A stretch of 24,639 nucleotides of DNA from Phycisphaerae bacterium (GTDB lineage: Bacteria > Planctomycetota > Phycisphaerae > UBA1845 > UTPLA1), in assembly GCA_016935885.1 (NCBI GenBank), contig JAFGQA010000231.1, positions 1-24,639 on the forward strand, in the 5' to 3' direction. Below, piece by piece: positions 1 to 6,779 of the stretch. Under the pieces are notes generated by a model. The model made no database searches and was not told where the DNA came from. It saw nothing but the letters and a program-made list of their open reading frames with translations. Every line of letters begins with the position of its first letter. The first letter of the stretch is position 1. The position numbers were made by a program, and so were the translations under genes.

Positions 1-30
1 CGCCTGGTTTCGCCCGCGATAAGCACTCGA

Positions 31-133
31 TCCGAGCCCCGAGCGCGAGCGAGTGGGTCTGTCTGCCGACAGGCAGGTCTGAAAGCCGACGGTCCGCCAA
101 CGAAGACTCCGCGCTCGCGCTTGGGGCTCGGTT
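31..133. repeat. Long inverted repeat, family B
   Basis: The left arm (31-57) reads CCGAGCCCCGAGCGCGAGCG. The right arm (107-133) is close to its reverse complement, CGCTCGCGCTTGGGGCTCGG, so the segment could fold into a long imperfect hairpin. A smaller hairpin, CTGCC-GACA-GGCAG, sits between the arms near 64-75. The right half, from about 90 to 161, is repeated at 18307-18411, so this is a dispersed element and not a gene-specific terminator. Confidence 0.65.
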
Positions 134-142
134 CTACCCCCT

Positions 143-178
143 CCTGAGCTGTCATGGACCCGGCCGTGACAGTTCAGG
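143..178. repeat. 12-bp-arm hairpin with the boundary word
   Basis: CCTGAGCTGTCA (143-154) faces TGACAGTTCAGG (167-178), matching at 11 of 12 positions around a 12-nt loop. The same word, with small changes, also closes repeat B at 18391-18407 and repeat A at 19816-19832, so it behaves as a boundary module of the repeats. Confidence 0.6.
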
Positions 179-282
179 CGCGTGCCACCGGCAGCTTGTC
201 TGCCAGTGTGTATGCCCCGCGCGCCCACCGGAGAGACCGCACGGGCGGGCAAGCCGCCCGTGGCACCCACAATCGAACGCCG
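164..282 (+). repeat. Dispersed repeat A, copy 1
   Basis: About 119 bp that match, in inverted orientation, the copy at 19714-19832 at roughly 80% by eye. It contains two stem-loops. One is CACCGGCAG-CTTGT-CTGCCAGTG (186-208, one mismatch). The other is CACGGGCGG-GCAAG-CCGCCCGTG (240-262, perfect 9-bp stem), which runs into GCACCC. The two hairpins and the spacer between them are conserved as one unit in both copies. Confidence 0.75.
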
Positions 283-375
283 CCGCACGTGGCACCCACA
301 ATCGAACGCCGCCGCCCGTGGCACCCACAATCGAACGCCGCCGCCCGTGGCACCCATCATCGGATGCCGCCGGAA
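260..375 (+). repeat. 29-bp tandem repeat, four units
   Basis: Units begin at 260, 289, 318 and 347. Units 1-3 are almost identical (GTGGCACCCACAATCGAACG followed by CCGCCGCMC) and the fourth is degenerate. Each unit contains the right arm of the preceding hairpin plus its GGCACCC trailer and the following sequence of element A. The array therefore looks like local amplification of the 3' half of element A. There are no spacers, so it is not a CRISPR. Confidence 0.85.
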
Positions 376-494
376 GCGCCACGGGCCCAGACGCTATCCT
401 GACGTCCGATGCCGCTGGTGCCGTCACAAGCTTATGGTATAGTCCGACTAATGGGATGCGTCTTGGACTAATCACAGCCGGAGGTTGCCTGACG

Positions 495-1733
495 ATGGAC
501 GTCTGGATTCGTGCCGTTGCTGTCGGTGCCACCTTGTGCCTCGCGCTTGGCACTATGGGCCGTGCCGAACCCGATCAGGACAAGAAGCCGTCGTTGTCGC
601 CCGAGCTCGCCGCCGAGGCGCAGAAAGCCATCAGCCGCGGGTTGGCCTACCTGCGGAGCAAGCAGGACAAGGACGGTGGCTGGACCGCCAAGTACGGTCC
701 GGCCGTCACCGCGATCGTCACAAAGGCGTTTGCCCAGGACGACGCCCACGGCCCGCGACATCCGGTCGTACGCCGCGCACTGGCCTACGCGCTCCGGTTT
801 GAGCAGACCGACGGCGGCATCTACGAAAGGCAGCAGAACCTGGCGAACTACCAGACGTCAGTCGTGCTCATGCTGCTCAGCGCCCTGGATGATCCCGCCC
901 AGAAGCCCCGCATCGCGAGGGCGCAGGCGTTTCTGAAACGCCTTCAGTATGACGCGAGCGAATCCATCGATCTGGCGAACCCCTGGTACGGCGGCGCGGG
1001 CTACAACAACAGCAAGCGACCCGACCTGTCGAACACGCAGTTGATGCTCGAATCGTTGCACCAGAGCGGCCTGCCAGCGGACGACCCGGTCTATCAACGC
1101 GCGCTCACGTTCATCTCGCGGTGTCAGATGTATGACGCCACGAACGACCAGCCGTTCGCCGACGGCGCCACCGACGGCGGCTTCATCTACACGCCCCACG
1201 GCGGCGGCGAGTCCAAGGCCAGCGAGGACCTCCAGGAGGGCACGGCGCCGCTGCGTTCCTACGGGTCGATGACCTACGCGGGCTTCAAGAGCATGCTCTA
1301 CGCGAACGTCTCGAGAGACGATCCGCGGATCAAGGCCTGCCTGGATTGGATTCGCAAGCACTGGACGCTCGACCACAATCCCAACATGCCGGGCAAACGG
1401 TCACACGAGGGGCTGTATTACTATTACTACGTCTTCTCGAGGGCCATGCGTGCCTGGGGCGAGCCGGTCATCACCGACGCTACCGGCAAGCCACACAACT
1501 GGCGCGAGGAGTTGTGTCGCAAGCTGGTTTCCCTGCAAAGGCCCGACGGGAGCTGGTTCAACGAACGCGACCGCTGGCTGGAGGGCGACCCGAATTACAT
1601 CACGGGCCTGACGATCCTGAGCCTCCAGACGGCGTTGGATGGGCCGCCGCTACAACGCCGCGCTGCGGTTTCGAGCGGTCCTCAAGACCAACGCCGAGGA
1701 ACGGAAAATCGCCTTGTTCAGTGGGATCCGTAA
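495..1733 (+). CDS. Exported prenyltransferase/squalene-oxidase-repeat protein
   Basis: A 412-residue protein with an N-terminal signal peptide (hydrophobic run around AVGATLCLALGTMG, then GRAEPDQDKK). It has repeated alpha/alpha-barrel motifs of the terpene-cyclase/prenyltransferase repeat family: LAYLRSKQDKDGGW, LAYALRFEQTDGGIY, AQAFLKRLQ, DGGFIYTP, and VSLQRPDGSWFNERDRW near the end. I see no squalene-cyclase DxDD acid, so it is probably a secreted binding or scaffold repeat protein, not a cyclase; its function is unknown. The ATG at 495 was chosen because it starts the signal peptide and follows GGAGG at 480-484; the frame is open further upstream only through repeats. The last ~30 residues have poor codon character and overlap the next gene (see findings). 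Confidence 0.8.
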   Translation: MDVWIRAVAVGATLCLALGTMGRAEPDQDKKPSLSPELAAEAQKAISRGLAYLRSKQDKDGGWTAKYGPAVTAIVTKAFAQDDAHGPRHPVVRRALAYALRFEQTDGGIYERQQNLANYQTSVVLMLLSALDDPAQKPRIARAQAFLKRLQYDASESIDLANPWYGGAGYNNSKRPDLSNTQLMLESLHQSGLPADDPVYQRALTFISRCQMYDATNDQPFADGATDGGFIYTPHGGGESKASEDLQEGTAPLRSYGSMTYAGFKSMLYANVSRDDPRIKACLDWIRKHWTLDHNPNMPGKRSHEGLYYYYYVFSRAMRAWGEPVITDATGKPHNWREELCRKLVSLQRPDGSWFNERDRWLEGDPNYITGLTILSLQTALDGPPLQRRAAVSSGPQDQRRGTENRLVQWDP

Positions 1734-2334
1734 TCTGATCACACCCGCGCAGGCAGCCATTGTCTATGGCAGTAACTTGCTCCTTTTCGTCAGCGTGTGG
1801 GTAAGTTCCACCGCAACCGCCGGCGTATCCAACCTGATGATGCAATCTGGGTGGTCCTCGTCGTCACATGGGCCCACACAGCTTTCCATTCCATGGAGCC
1901 TTTTCGCGACCATCGCGTGCACCCTGACCCTCGTTCTTATTGCGATTCAGTACTGCTTCGTTTGGCTGGGTTGGGGAATCCTTCGGGGACGGCTCCGAGC
2001 GCGTCCGAGGCGCCTTGTCAGGTGTTGGATCGTGTCCGTCGTGTTTGCCCCGCTACTGCTGTGCATCGGCATGACGTGCGTTGATTCCGCGATTATGCTC
2101 GTAACAAGGTGCGGCCTCGGCCTGAGTTTCCCGACAGGTGTTGTATTATGGTGCGCCTACTTTGTTTTGATGCCAACAGCGCTGATGCACTTATCAGTCC
2201 GGCGCCGAGCCAGACGACTGAGTTTTACCTGTCCACGCTGCCACTATCCGCGTCGGGGCCTCACGTCAGATCGTTGTCCCGAGTGCGGCTTGCCACTCGC
2301 ACCTCGGGATGCGGCAAGACACATGGGGCGGTAG
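1639..2334 (+). CDS. Membrane protein with C-terminal zinc ribbon
   Basis: A 231-residue protein with about four membrane segments: around residues 37-58, then the LFATIACTLTLVLIAIQY, VVFAPLLLCIGM and VVLWCAYFVLMPTALM stretches. A cytoplasmic-looking tail then carries CPRCHYPRRG...CPECGLPL, a four-cysteine zinc ribbon of the type common in planctomycete membrane proteins. No enzymatic motif is visible and the function is unknown. The start is uncertain. The ATG at 1639 overlaps the upstream gene by 95 bp and lacks a clear ribosome-binding site. A TTG at 1714, with GAGGA at 1696-1700, would still include the first membrane span. Third-position GC drops after about 1715, so the first 25 codons may not belong to this gene. 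Confidence 0.7.
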   Translation: MGRRYNAALRFRAVLKTNAEERKIALFSGIRNLITPAQAAIVYGSNLLLFVSVWVSSTATAGVSNLMMQSGWSSSSHGPTQLSIPWSLFATIACTLTLVLIAIQYCFVWLGWGILRGRLRARPRRLVRCWIVSVVFAPLLLCIGMTCVDSAIMLVTRCGLGLSFPTGVVLWCAYFVLMPTALMHLSVRRRARRLSFTCPRCHYPRRGLTSDRCPECGLPLAPRDAARHMGR

Positions 2335-2518
2335 CGGACGTAGTATGAGTCATCCGGATCGGCACCATGCGAAGCGGGCCTGAGACCACCCGACAGCGTG
2401 AGGTCTGCCACGCGGACCTTCTGGTCTTGACTAAGCCTCAAAGTGGTCCGCACGGCGGACTCTGCGATACGGCGATACCTGTGAAACACCGTGTTGGGGT
2501 CGCTTCTTACTGTGTGTG

Positions 2519-2989
2519 ATGACGATTGATTTGGACGACGAAGCCGCCCTGCCCTGCCCGTCTTGCGAATACGATCTTCGAGCACAGACGATTCCGAGAT
2601 GCCCCGAATGCGGACGCGTTTTCGCCTCACTTGCGGATCTTGCCGAACAGGTGCACAGGGCGAAACGCATCTATGAGCGTGTTCTCAAGTATCGTAAGTG
2701 GGTGGCCAGCTTGATTGCCCTTGCCTTTTTGCTGGCCATACTCAGCATCCCGTTTGGCCGGTTGTTGGGTCCATGGGCAACAGTCCTCCTGCTGCCAGTC
2801 CCCGTGGCCAGTGCACCGGCGTTTCTGCTCTTGCTTCAGGTGCCGCGCTGGCGATTCAGCCGGCGCATTCCGCCGAGCCAGCGCCGTGAGCTGAGCGGAT
2901 CTGTCCCCATCCTCTTCATCGAGTCTTTACCTTTCCTGTGTTGTGCCGTGCCCTTCGCTGTGTTGCTGGTAGAATCGCTCCTCGGCTGA
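2519..2989 (+). CDS. Membrane protein with N-terminal zinc ribbon
   Basis: A 156-residue protein. CPSCEYDLRAQ...CPECGRVF near the N-terminus forms a four-cysteine zinc ribbon. It is followed by a short basic helix (EQVHRAKRIYERVLKYRKW), two close hydrophobic spans (WVASLIALAFLLAILSI and WATVLLLPVPVASAPAFLLLL), and a final span (FLCCAVPFAVLLVESLL). The ATG at 2519 directly follows an alternative in-frame GTG at 2516; there is no strong ribosome-binding site. It mirrors its neighbour, which carries the ribbon at the other end. Function unknown; the pair may act together. Confidence 0.75.
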   Translation: MTIDLDDEAALPCPSCEYDLRAQTIPRCPECGRVFASLADLAEQVHRAKRIYERVLKYRKWVASLIALAFLLAILSIPFGRLLGPWATVLLLPVPVASAPAFLLLLQVPRWRFSRRIPPSQRRELSGSVPILFIESLPFLCCAVPFAVLLVESLLG

Positions 2990-3416
2990 AGCCCGTGTTT
3001 GATGTTTCAGCGTGACAACATCTGGTGATCAGCTTGTTCCGGTTTGGCCCGTGCCGATGGGAATCGGGCACTGATCGCTGCCCACGGCCCTTGTCGGGCG
3101 TGTCTTCTCGGTCTTTGACACGAACAAGTGGCGTCGCGCTCAGCCGCAGCCGTTTACTGGGGCCACGTGTGCCGCCGCCCGACGTGAGCGCGGCCCTACA
3201 AACCTACCGAGCGGCATTACCCGAAACGCTGCGTTATACAACCTGGGATCGATCGCGAAGGCTGTTGTTACCGGCGCGCTCAATCCAACGTGATCCGAAA
3301 TGGCGGCTGGCTTGACCGTTGCACCAGTGGCCCGGCGACATTGGGGCGCCTGCCCAGGCACCTTCCGTCCTTACACAACCTGGCCAGGAGGGCGTAGCAC
3401 GAGGGGAGGAACAGAA
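2990..3416. other. Gene-free stretch upstream of the Flp pilin
   Basis: I see no gene here. The open frame at 3025-3315 has no recognisable fold and no ribosome-binding site. A TTGACA word at 3115-3120 lacks a -10 partner at the right spacing. This stretch presumably holds the pilin promoter and leader, but I cannot place them. Confidence 0.5.
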
Positions 3417-3596
3417 ATGAAGGCCATCTGTAACCAAATCAAGTCGTTTCTTCAGGATCAGCAGGGCGTGACGTCTACGGAGTACGCGTTCCTCCTGGGA
3501 CTCATCGTCCTCATTACTTTTGGGGCGATTGTCGCCCTGGGGCCCAAGGTCCTGAACATGTTCGAGAACATGTATACCAAATGGCAAACGGCTTGA
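3417..3596 (+). CDS. Flp/Fap-type (Tad) pilin subunit
   Basis: A 59-residue pre-pilin. A short basic leader ends in QDQQG, followed by VTSTEYAFLLGLIVLITFGAI, a typical class IVb (Flp) site. The prepilin peptidase would cut after the Gly at about residue 17, leaving Glu at +5 and Tyr at +6 before the hydrophobic assembly helix. Mature size (~42 residues) is normal for Flp pilins. The ATG at 3417 has a strong GGGGAGGA site just upstream; longer in-frame starts would add an unrelated extension. It lies tail-to-tail with a CpaE/TadZ-like gene, which supports a Tad pilus role, but no TadA, TadB, TadC or secretin gene is in the window. Confidence 0.93.
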   Translation: MKAICNQIKSFLQDQQGVTSTEYAFLLGLIVLITFGAIVALGPKVLNMFENMYTKWQTA

Positions 3597-3681
3597 AAGC
3601 CGGTTGCTGCCACCTTGCGAGACCGTGCCAAGAGCCCATTCCACAGCTTCCTGTGACACGGGCCTCTGGACCGCGATGAAA

Positions 3682-3707
3682 CACCGGCACCGGCGCCGGT
3701 GCCACAG
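3682..3707 (+). repeat. CACNGGC hairpin (N = C)
   Basis: CACCGGC (3682-3688), a 6-nt loop, GCCGGTG (3695-3701), then CCACAG. It sits between the convergent pilin and CpaE-like genes, where it could act as a bidirectional terminator-like structure, though no T-tract follows. It belongs to the family also seen at 20580 and 24617. Confidence 0.7.
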
Positions 3708-3709
3708 TC

Positions 3710-4876
3710 TCAGGGCACGTGCTGAGTCACGCCGCTGGCCGAATGCCGGCGAAGCCCCAGCTTGGACAGCCAGCCCATCTTGGGCGTGGCTTGCTCTCCG
3801 CGGTTGGCCAATCTTGAGGCGATCTCCCTGATGCTGGACCGAACCGGGCTCCGCATGGAAACGGGCTGGCCGAGGTCGTTGGCCGTGGCGATGGAACGGA
3901 AGTCATTCGGGATGACGCCACACACGGGTCGCTTGAACTCCTTCTCGATCAAATCGATCGAGAGGTTGTGGATGTTCTTGCGGCAGCGATTCACCACCAG
4001 CTCCATCCGTTCGTGGTGCATCCCGAGGCGGGAGAGGGCCTCGACCAGACGCTTTGCGTTGTTAACGGCCGGCACGCTCAATTGAAGGACGATCAGCAGT
4101 TTGTCGGCCAGTTCGATGGCACATCCGGTTACAGCATCGAGCTTCCTGGGCAAGTCCAGCACGACGTAGGGAAACACCAGCTTGGCGTTTTGAATGATCC
4201 TCGTCATGACCGGCTCGTCGATGGCGTGTGCCTCTTCGATCGTACGGGGTCTGGCAATCACGTGGACGCCGCCTTTCACTTCACAGGCCACCTTCTCGAC
4301 GATCGCCGGGTCGACCGCGCCGGCACTGGCGACACTCCCGATGGTGTGCGGCGGATTGAGGTCCCACGACCGGGCCACGTTCCCGAAATCCAGATCAACG
4401 TCGATAATGGCCGCCCGCTCCCGACCGACCTCCGCGAAACCGGCAGCCAGGTAGCACGCCAGGGTCGTCGAGCCGGCGCCGCCTACGGCCCCGATGGTCG
4501 CGACCGTGAGGGACCGCGCATTGGGACGGACCGCTTCGTTCAACGCCCGCCGGAGGGCAATGTTCAGGTCGTTGGTGTCGAGTGGCTTGGTGGTCAGTTG
4601 TCTGCACCCGGCGCGGAGGGCCGCGATCATCAACTTCGGTTCCGTCCTGCCGGTGACTCCGACGACGGCGATGTCGGGATCGATTTCCAGTGCTTCCACC
4701 ACCGTGTCCAACGCATCGCCGACATCGAGGTCGATGACCAGGACACCAATGGGGAGGTTGCCAATCGTCTGTCGGAGATCCTGTCGTGATCGTGTTTTCG
4801 AGACGACCTTGAAGTCCGACAGTGACTCGATTCCGCCGTCGTCAATGTTGTGTGCGCAGATGTTTCTGGCTTTCAC
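3710..4876 (-). CDS. CpaE/TadZ-like pilus-assembly ATPase
   Basis: A 388-residue protein. Residues ~1-115 form a receiver-like fold (LVIDLDVGDA; TTKPLD near residue 97) that resembles a pseudo-receiver. Residues ~120-360 form a ParA/MinD-like ATPase: IGAVGGAGSTTLA (residues 128-140) is the P-loop position, IIDVDLDFGN (157-166) the switch, and VVLDLPRKLD the next strand. Both signature lysines of the deviant Walker A motif are replaced (Val and Ser), a drift known in CpaE/TadZ proteins, which localise the Tad pilus machine at the pole. The start is a GTG preceded by AGGGGA at good spacing. The tail-to-tail Flp pilin fits this role. Confidence 0.88.
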   Translation of the reverse strand: MKARNICAHNIDDGGIESLSDFKVVSKTRSRQDLRQTIGNLPIGVLVIDLDVGDALDTVVEALEIDPDIAVVGVTGRTEPKLMIAALRAGCRQLTTKPLDTNDLNIALRRALNEAVRPNARSLTVATIGAVGGAGSTTLACYLAAGFAEVGRERAAIIDVDLDFGNVARSWDLNPPHTIGSVASAGAVDPAIVEKVACEVKGGVHVIARPRTIEEAHAIDEPVMTRIIQNAKLVFPYVVLDLPRKLDAVTGCAIELADKLLIVLQLSVPAVNNAKRLVEALSRLGMHHERMELVVNRCRKNIHNLSIDLIEKEFKRPVCGVIPNDFRSIATANDLGQPVSMRSPVRSSIREIASRLANRGEQATPKMGWLSKLGLRRHSASGVTQHVP

Positions 4877-5090
4877 GGTGGGTCCCCTGATCTAGTCGCA
4901 TGGACGTTGCCGGCCCTCAGTACAACGCAGAGGGCCCGTCGTTATCGGTTCGACCAGCCGTCCCGCCAACCTGAGCTTATTCTGGCGCTATCGCACCTGG
5001 AAAACATAGCCTTCTGCCGTGGAGGCGCGTAGCCGATATGCGGTATGTCTTCTCGTGCTGTCAGTCGTCCCATAAGGAGGTTGATGTACG

Positions 5091-5465
5091 ATGTCAGCGG
5101 ACTGCGATCTGGACTTCAAGCCGATGACCTTTCAACGGTGGAGCACGCTCCTCAAGCAGGTCGTTGCTCCGGAGTTCGAGTCCGACGCGCGGCGCGAATA
5201 CCGGCGGTATCACATCTCGGGCGATCTCAAGGTCACGTTTGTGCGGGATGGGCAGGAGTACAAGCGGAGCTGGGACCTGCTGGAGGTCTCGCTTCAAGGC
5301 CTGACCGCCCGGGCCAACAACGAGGCGTCCCTAGGCGTGTCCTTGGAGATACGGCTCGACGTCGCCGGCCACAGGGTGCGCGCGCGGGGCAAGGTCGTTC
5401 ATTGCACGGGCACACTGGGAGGCTACAAGGTCGGCATCGAACTGGACTTTCCGGACGAGGAATGA
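5091..5465 (+). CDS. PilZ-domain protein, probable c-di-GMP effector
   Basis: A 124-residue single-domain protein. RREYRRY (residues 34-40) is the N-terminal arginine motif, and EVSLQG (65-70) corresponds to the second (D/N)xSxxG motif with Glu in place of Asp/Asn. Beta strands expected for a PilZ barrel follow (RVRARGKVVHCTG, YKVGIELDF). PilZ domains bind cyclic di-GMP and control motility, adhesion or polysaccharide synthesis. The ATG at 5091 follows a perfect AAGGAGG at 5074-5080. It lies between a Tad localisation ATPase and a glycosyltransferase pair, both plausible targets of c-di-GMP control. The Glu substitution could weaken binding. Confidence 0.85.
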   Translation: MSADCDLDFKPMTFQRWSTLLKQVVAPEFESDARREYRRYHISGDLKVTFVRDGQEYKRSWDLLEVSLQGLTARANNEASLGVSLEIRLDVAGHRVRARGKVVHCTGTLGGYKVGIELDFPDEE

Positions 5466-5486
5466 GTGTCGTCGGGAGCGGCCGCG

Positions 5487-5957
5487 TCACACGCCTGCTC
5501 CCACGTGAGGTGCTTGAAGGAAGGCGCGGACATCGTCGGCGAGCCGCTCGAGGCCTGACGCGCCAAGTGGCGTGGCCGGTCGAGCGTGGGGCAGGGCCGC
5601 TTGCAGCTTCTTCGGGGAATCGATCCAGCAGAAATCGTACAGCCTCGACAGGCAATCGAGGAATTCCAGTTGATGGTTGTCTGCCTTCGTGTCGTTGACG
5701 ACGGCGATGAAGGGCTTGCCCATGGCGAGGCATTCGCACGTGCAACCGGTGCCGCCGTGGCTGATGATCAGATCGGCCTTCGCTGCGATGTCGAGCATTT
5801 TCGGGTCGAAGGCGAAGTAATCGATGTGCTTCGGGACGCGCCTGTTTTGCCCAATTTGCGCGAGGACGGGCTGGCCGAAAACACCGAGGCCGGCGAGGCG
5901 GTCGACCTCGTCGATCAGTTCGTCGAAGAACTGGGTGCCGACGGTCACAAAGATCAT
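5487..5957 (-). CDS. Alg13-like glycosyltransferase subunit (GT28 C-terminal type)
   Basis: A 156-residue protein starting MIFVTVGTQFFDELIDEVD, the standard N-terminus of Alg13/EpsF/PssE-type proteins. It also has KADLIISHGGTGCTCECLAMGKPFI, the UDP-sugar-binding GGxG...E segment of the GT28 C-terminal domain. Such proteins supply the donor-binding half of a two-subunit transferase that works at the membrane in exopolysaccharide or N-glycan-like assembly. The ATG at 5957 overlaps the stop codon of the upstream gene (ATGA), so the two are translationally coupled. An in-frame extension to 6107 would only add sequence shared with the upstream gene. Confidence 0.9.
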   Translation of the reverse strand: MIFVTVGTQFFDELIDEVDRLAGLGVFGQPVLAQIGQNRRVPKHIDYFAFDPKMLDIAAKADLIISHGGTGCTCECLAMGKPFIAVVNDTKADNHQLEFLDCLSRLYDFCWIDSPKKLQAALPHARPATPLGASGLERLADDVRAFLQAPHVGAGV

Positions 5958-6484
5958 ATCACGGCCCCCGCGTAGGTGGTTCTGCCGAACTTCCGCTGAA
6001 GCAGCGCCCATTGGACGTAAAGCCTGTCGGCGAGACGGAGGTGGTATAGGATTCGCCCGGTCAGTGACAACTGCTGGACGCGGGTCAGACATTCGATGAA
6101 GACGCACCGGCTTCCGTAGAACTTCCCGGCGAGGAACAGGGGCACGGCCGTGGCCGTACCGACCGCGACGATCGCGTGGGGTCGAAGCCTACGGATCAGC
6201 CGGAAGGCTTCAACGATGCCCAGCATCAAGCGAGCGTTGTTGGAGAAGAACCGTAGCGGGCGTTTCCGTGTGGGTCCGAGGTCGTGAATCGGATAGACCG
6301 GGCCAGGATGCGGCATGGGCAACGCAGCCGAGCCGTGCACGCCCGAGTGATGGCCATAGACGTAGGCGAAGTCGAACTCGTCCGGCGGAAACCGCGACAG
6401 GATGCGATACATCTCCCGGTGGTACCCACCGCCGATCAGTGTCACAAGGACCAGCGGCTTACCATTGCAGTTCGATTGGCTCAT
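5954..6484 (-). CDS. Alg14-like membrane subunit of a bipartite glycosyltransferase
   Basis: A 176-residue protein of the Alg14/EpsE/PssD type. LVTLIGGGYHREMYRIL near the N-terminus is the family's GGGH..EM motif, here with Tyr before His. The stretch PHAIVAVGTATAVPLFLAGKFYGSRCVFIECLTRV is also typical. It recruits its Alg13-like partner to the membrane, and together they transfer a sugar onto a lipid-linked acceptor. Its stop overlaps the partner's start by the ATGA arrangement. No hydrophobic N-terminal anchor is evident, which is common in the bacterial forms. The ribosome-binding site before 6484 is weak, so the start is the likeliest but not certain. Confidence 0.88.
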   Translation of the reverse strand: MSQSNCNGKPLVLVTLIGGGYHREMYRILSRFPPDEFDFAYVYGHHSGVHGSAALPMPHPGPVYPIHDLGPTRKRPLRFFSNNARLMLGIVEAFRLIRRLRPHAIVAVGTATAVPLFLAGKFYGSRCVFIECLTRVQQLSLTGRILYHLRLADRLYVQWALLQRKFGRTTYAGAVI

Positions 6485-6779
6485 TTGCGATCCAGACGTA
6501 AGGGCTTGACCGATATCCTTACTGATTGTCGGCGAGTTGGCGGCCGTGGTTGAGGAGTACGCCGATGAGAACGGGGTCGTTTATCGGACATACCGAACAT
6601 GCACGCCCTCGGAAACGGAGTGCAAGTCCGATCGGCGCCGCCGCGAGAAAACGCGCGGCAACAAGTGGCGGCGGCGGACCTGACGGCCGATAAGTGATTC
6701 TGCCGGGGGCCGCCGCTGGTTTGGTCAAGGGGCGGTCGCGCGCTGACGCTCCTCGCTGGTTTGCCCGAGGATGGTGCCA
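6485..6779. promoter_or_regulatory. Divergent intergenic region
   Basis: About 295 bp between the divergently transcribed Alg14-like gene and the sulfatase-like gene. It must hold both promoters, but I see no clear sigma-70 or sigma-54 consensus, operator or hairpin. Confidence 0.4.

Larger units (their letters stand above)
1..494. other. Gene-free compound repeat region
   Basis: No credible gene lies here; the open frames through it come from GC-rich repeat words. From left to right it holds a long inverted repeat (31-57 with 107-133), a 12-bp-arm hairpin (143-178), a copy of dispersed element A with two stem-loops (164-282), and a 29-bp tandem array (260-375). The last 115 bases before the gene at 495 look like ordinary leader sequence, with a possible weak -10-like word around 433-441 that I would not rely on. 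Confidence 0.7.

Noticed and set aside
260..375. CRISPR-like short regular repeats
   Set aside because: The 29-bp units are directly adjacent with no unique spacers, and there are no cas genes in the window.
154..442. Overlapping small open frames through the first 450 bases
   Set aside because: They translate repeat words only (for example repeated TIERRR and HPQSNAA), have no ribosome-binding sites, and exist in several frames at once.
3115..3120. TTGACA as a -35 box for the pilin gene
   Set aside because: No -10-like hexamer follows at 16-18 bp, and it is about 300 bp from the start codon.
3025..3315. 96-residue plus-strand frame before the pilin
   Set aside because: Arg/Ser/Pro-rich GC-driven frame with no ribosome-binding site or fold.
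3968..4789. 273-residue plus-strand frame
   Set aside because: It is antisense to the CpaE-like gene, where high GC3 keeps the opposite strand open; it has no recognisable domain.
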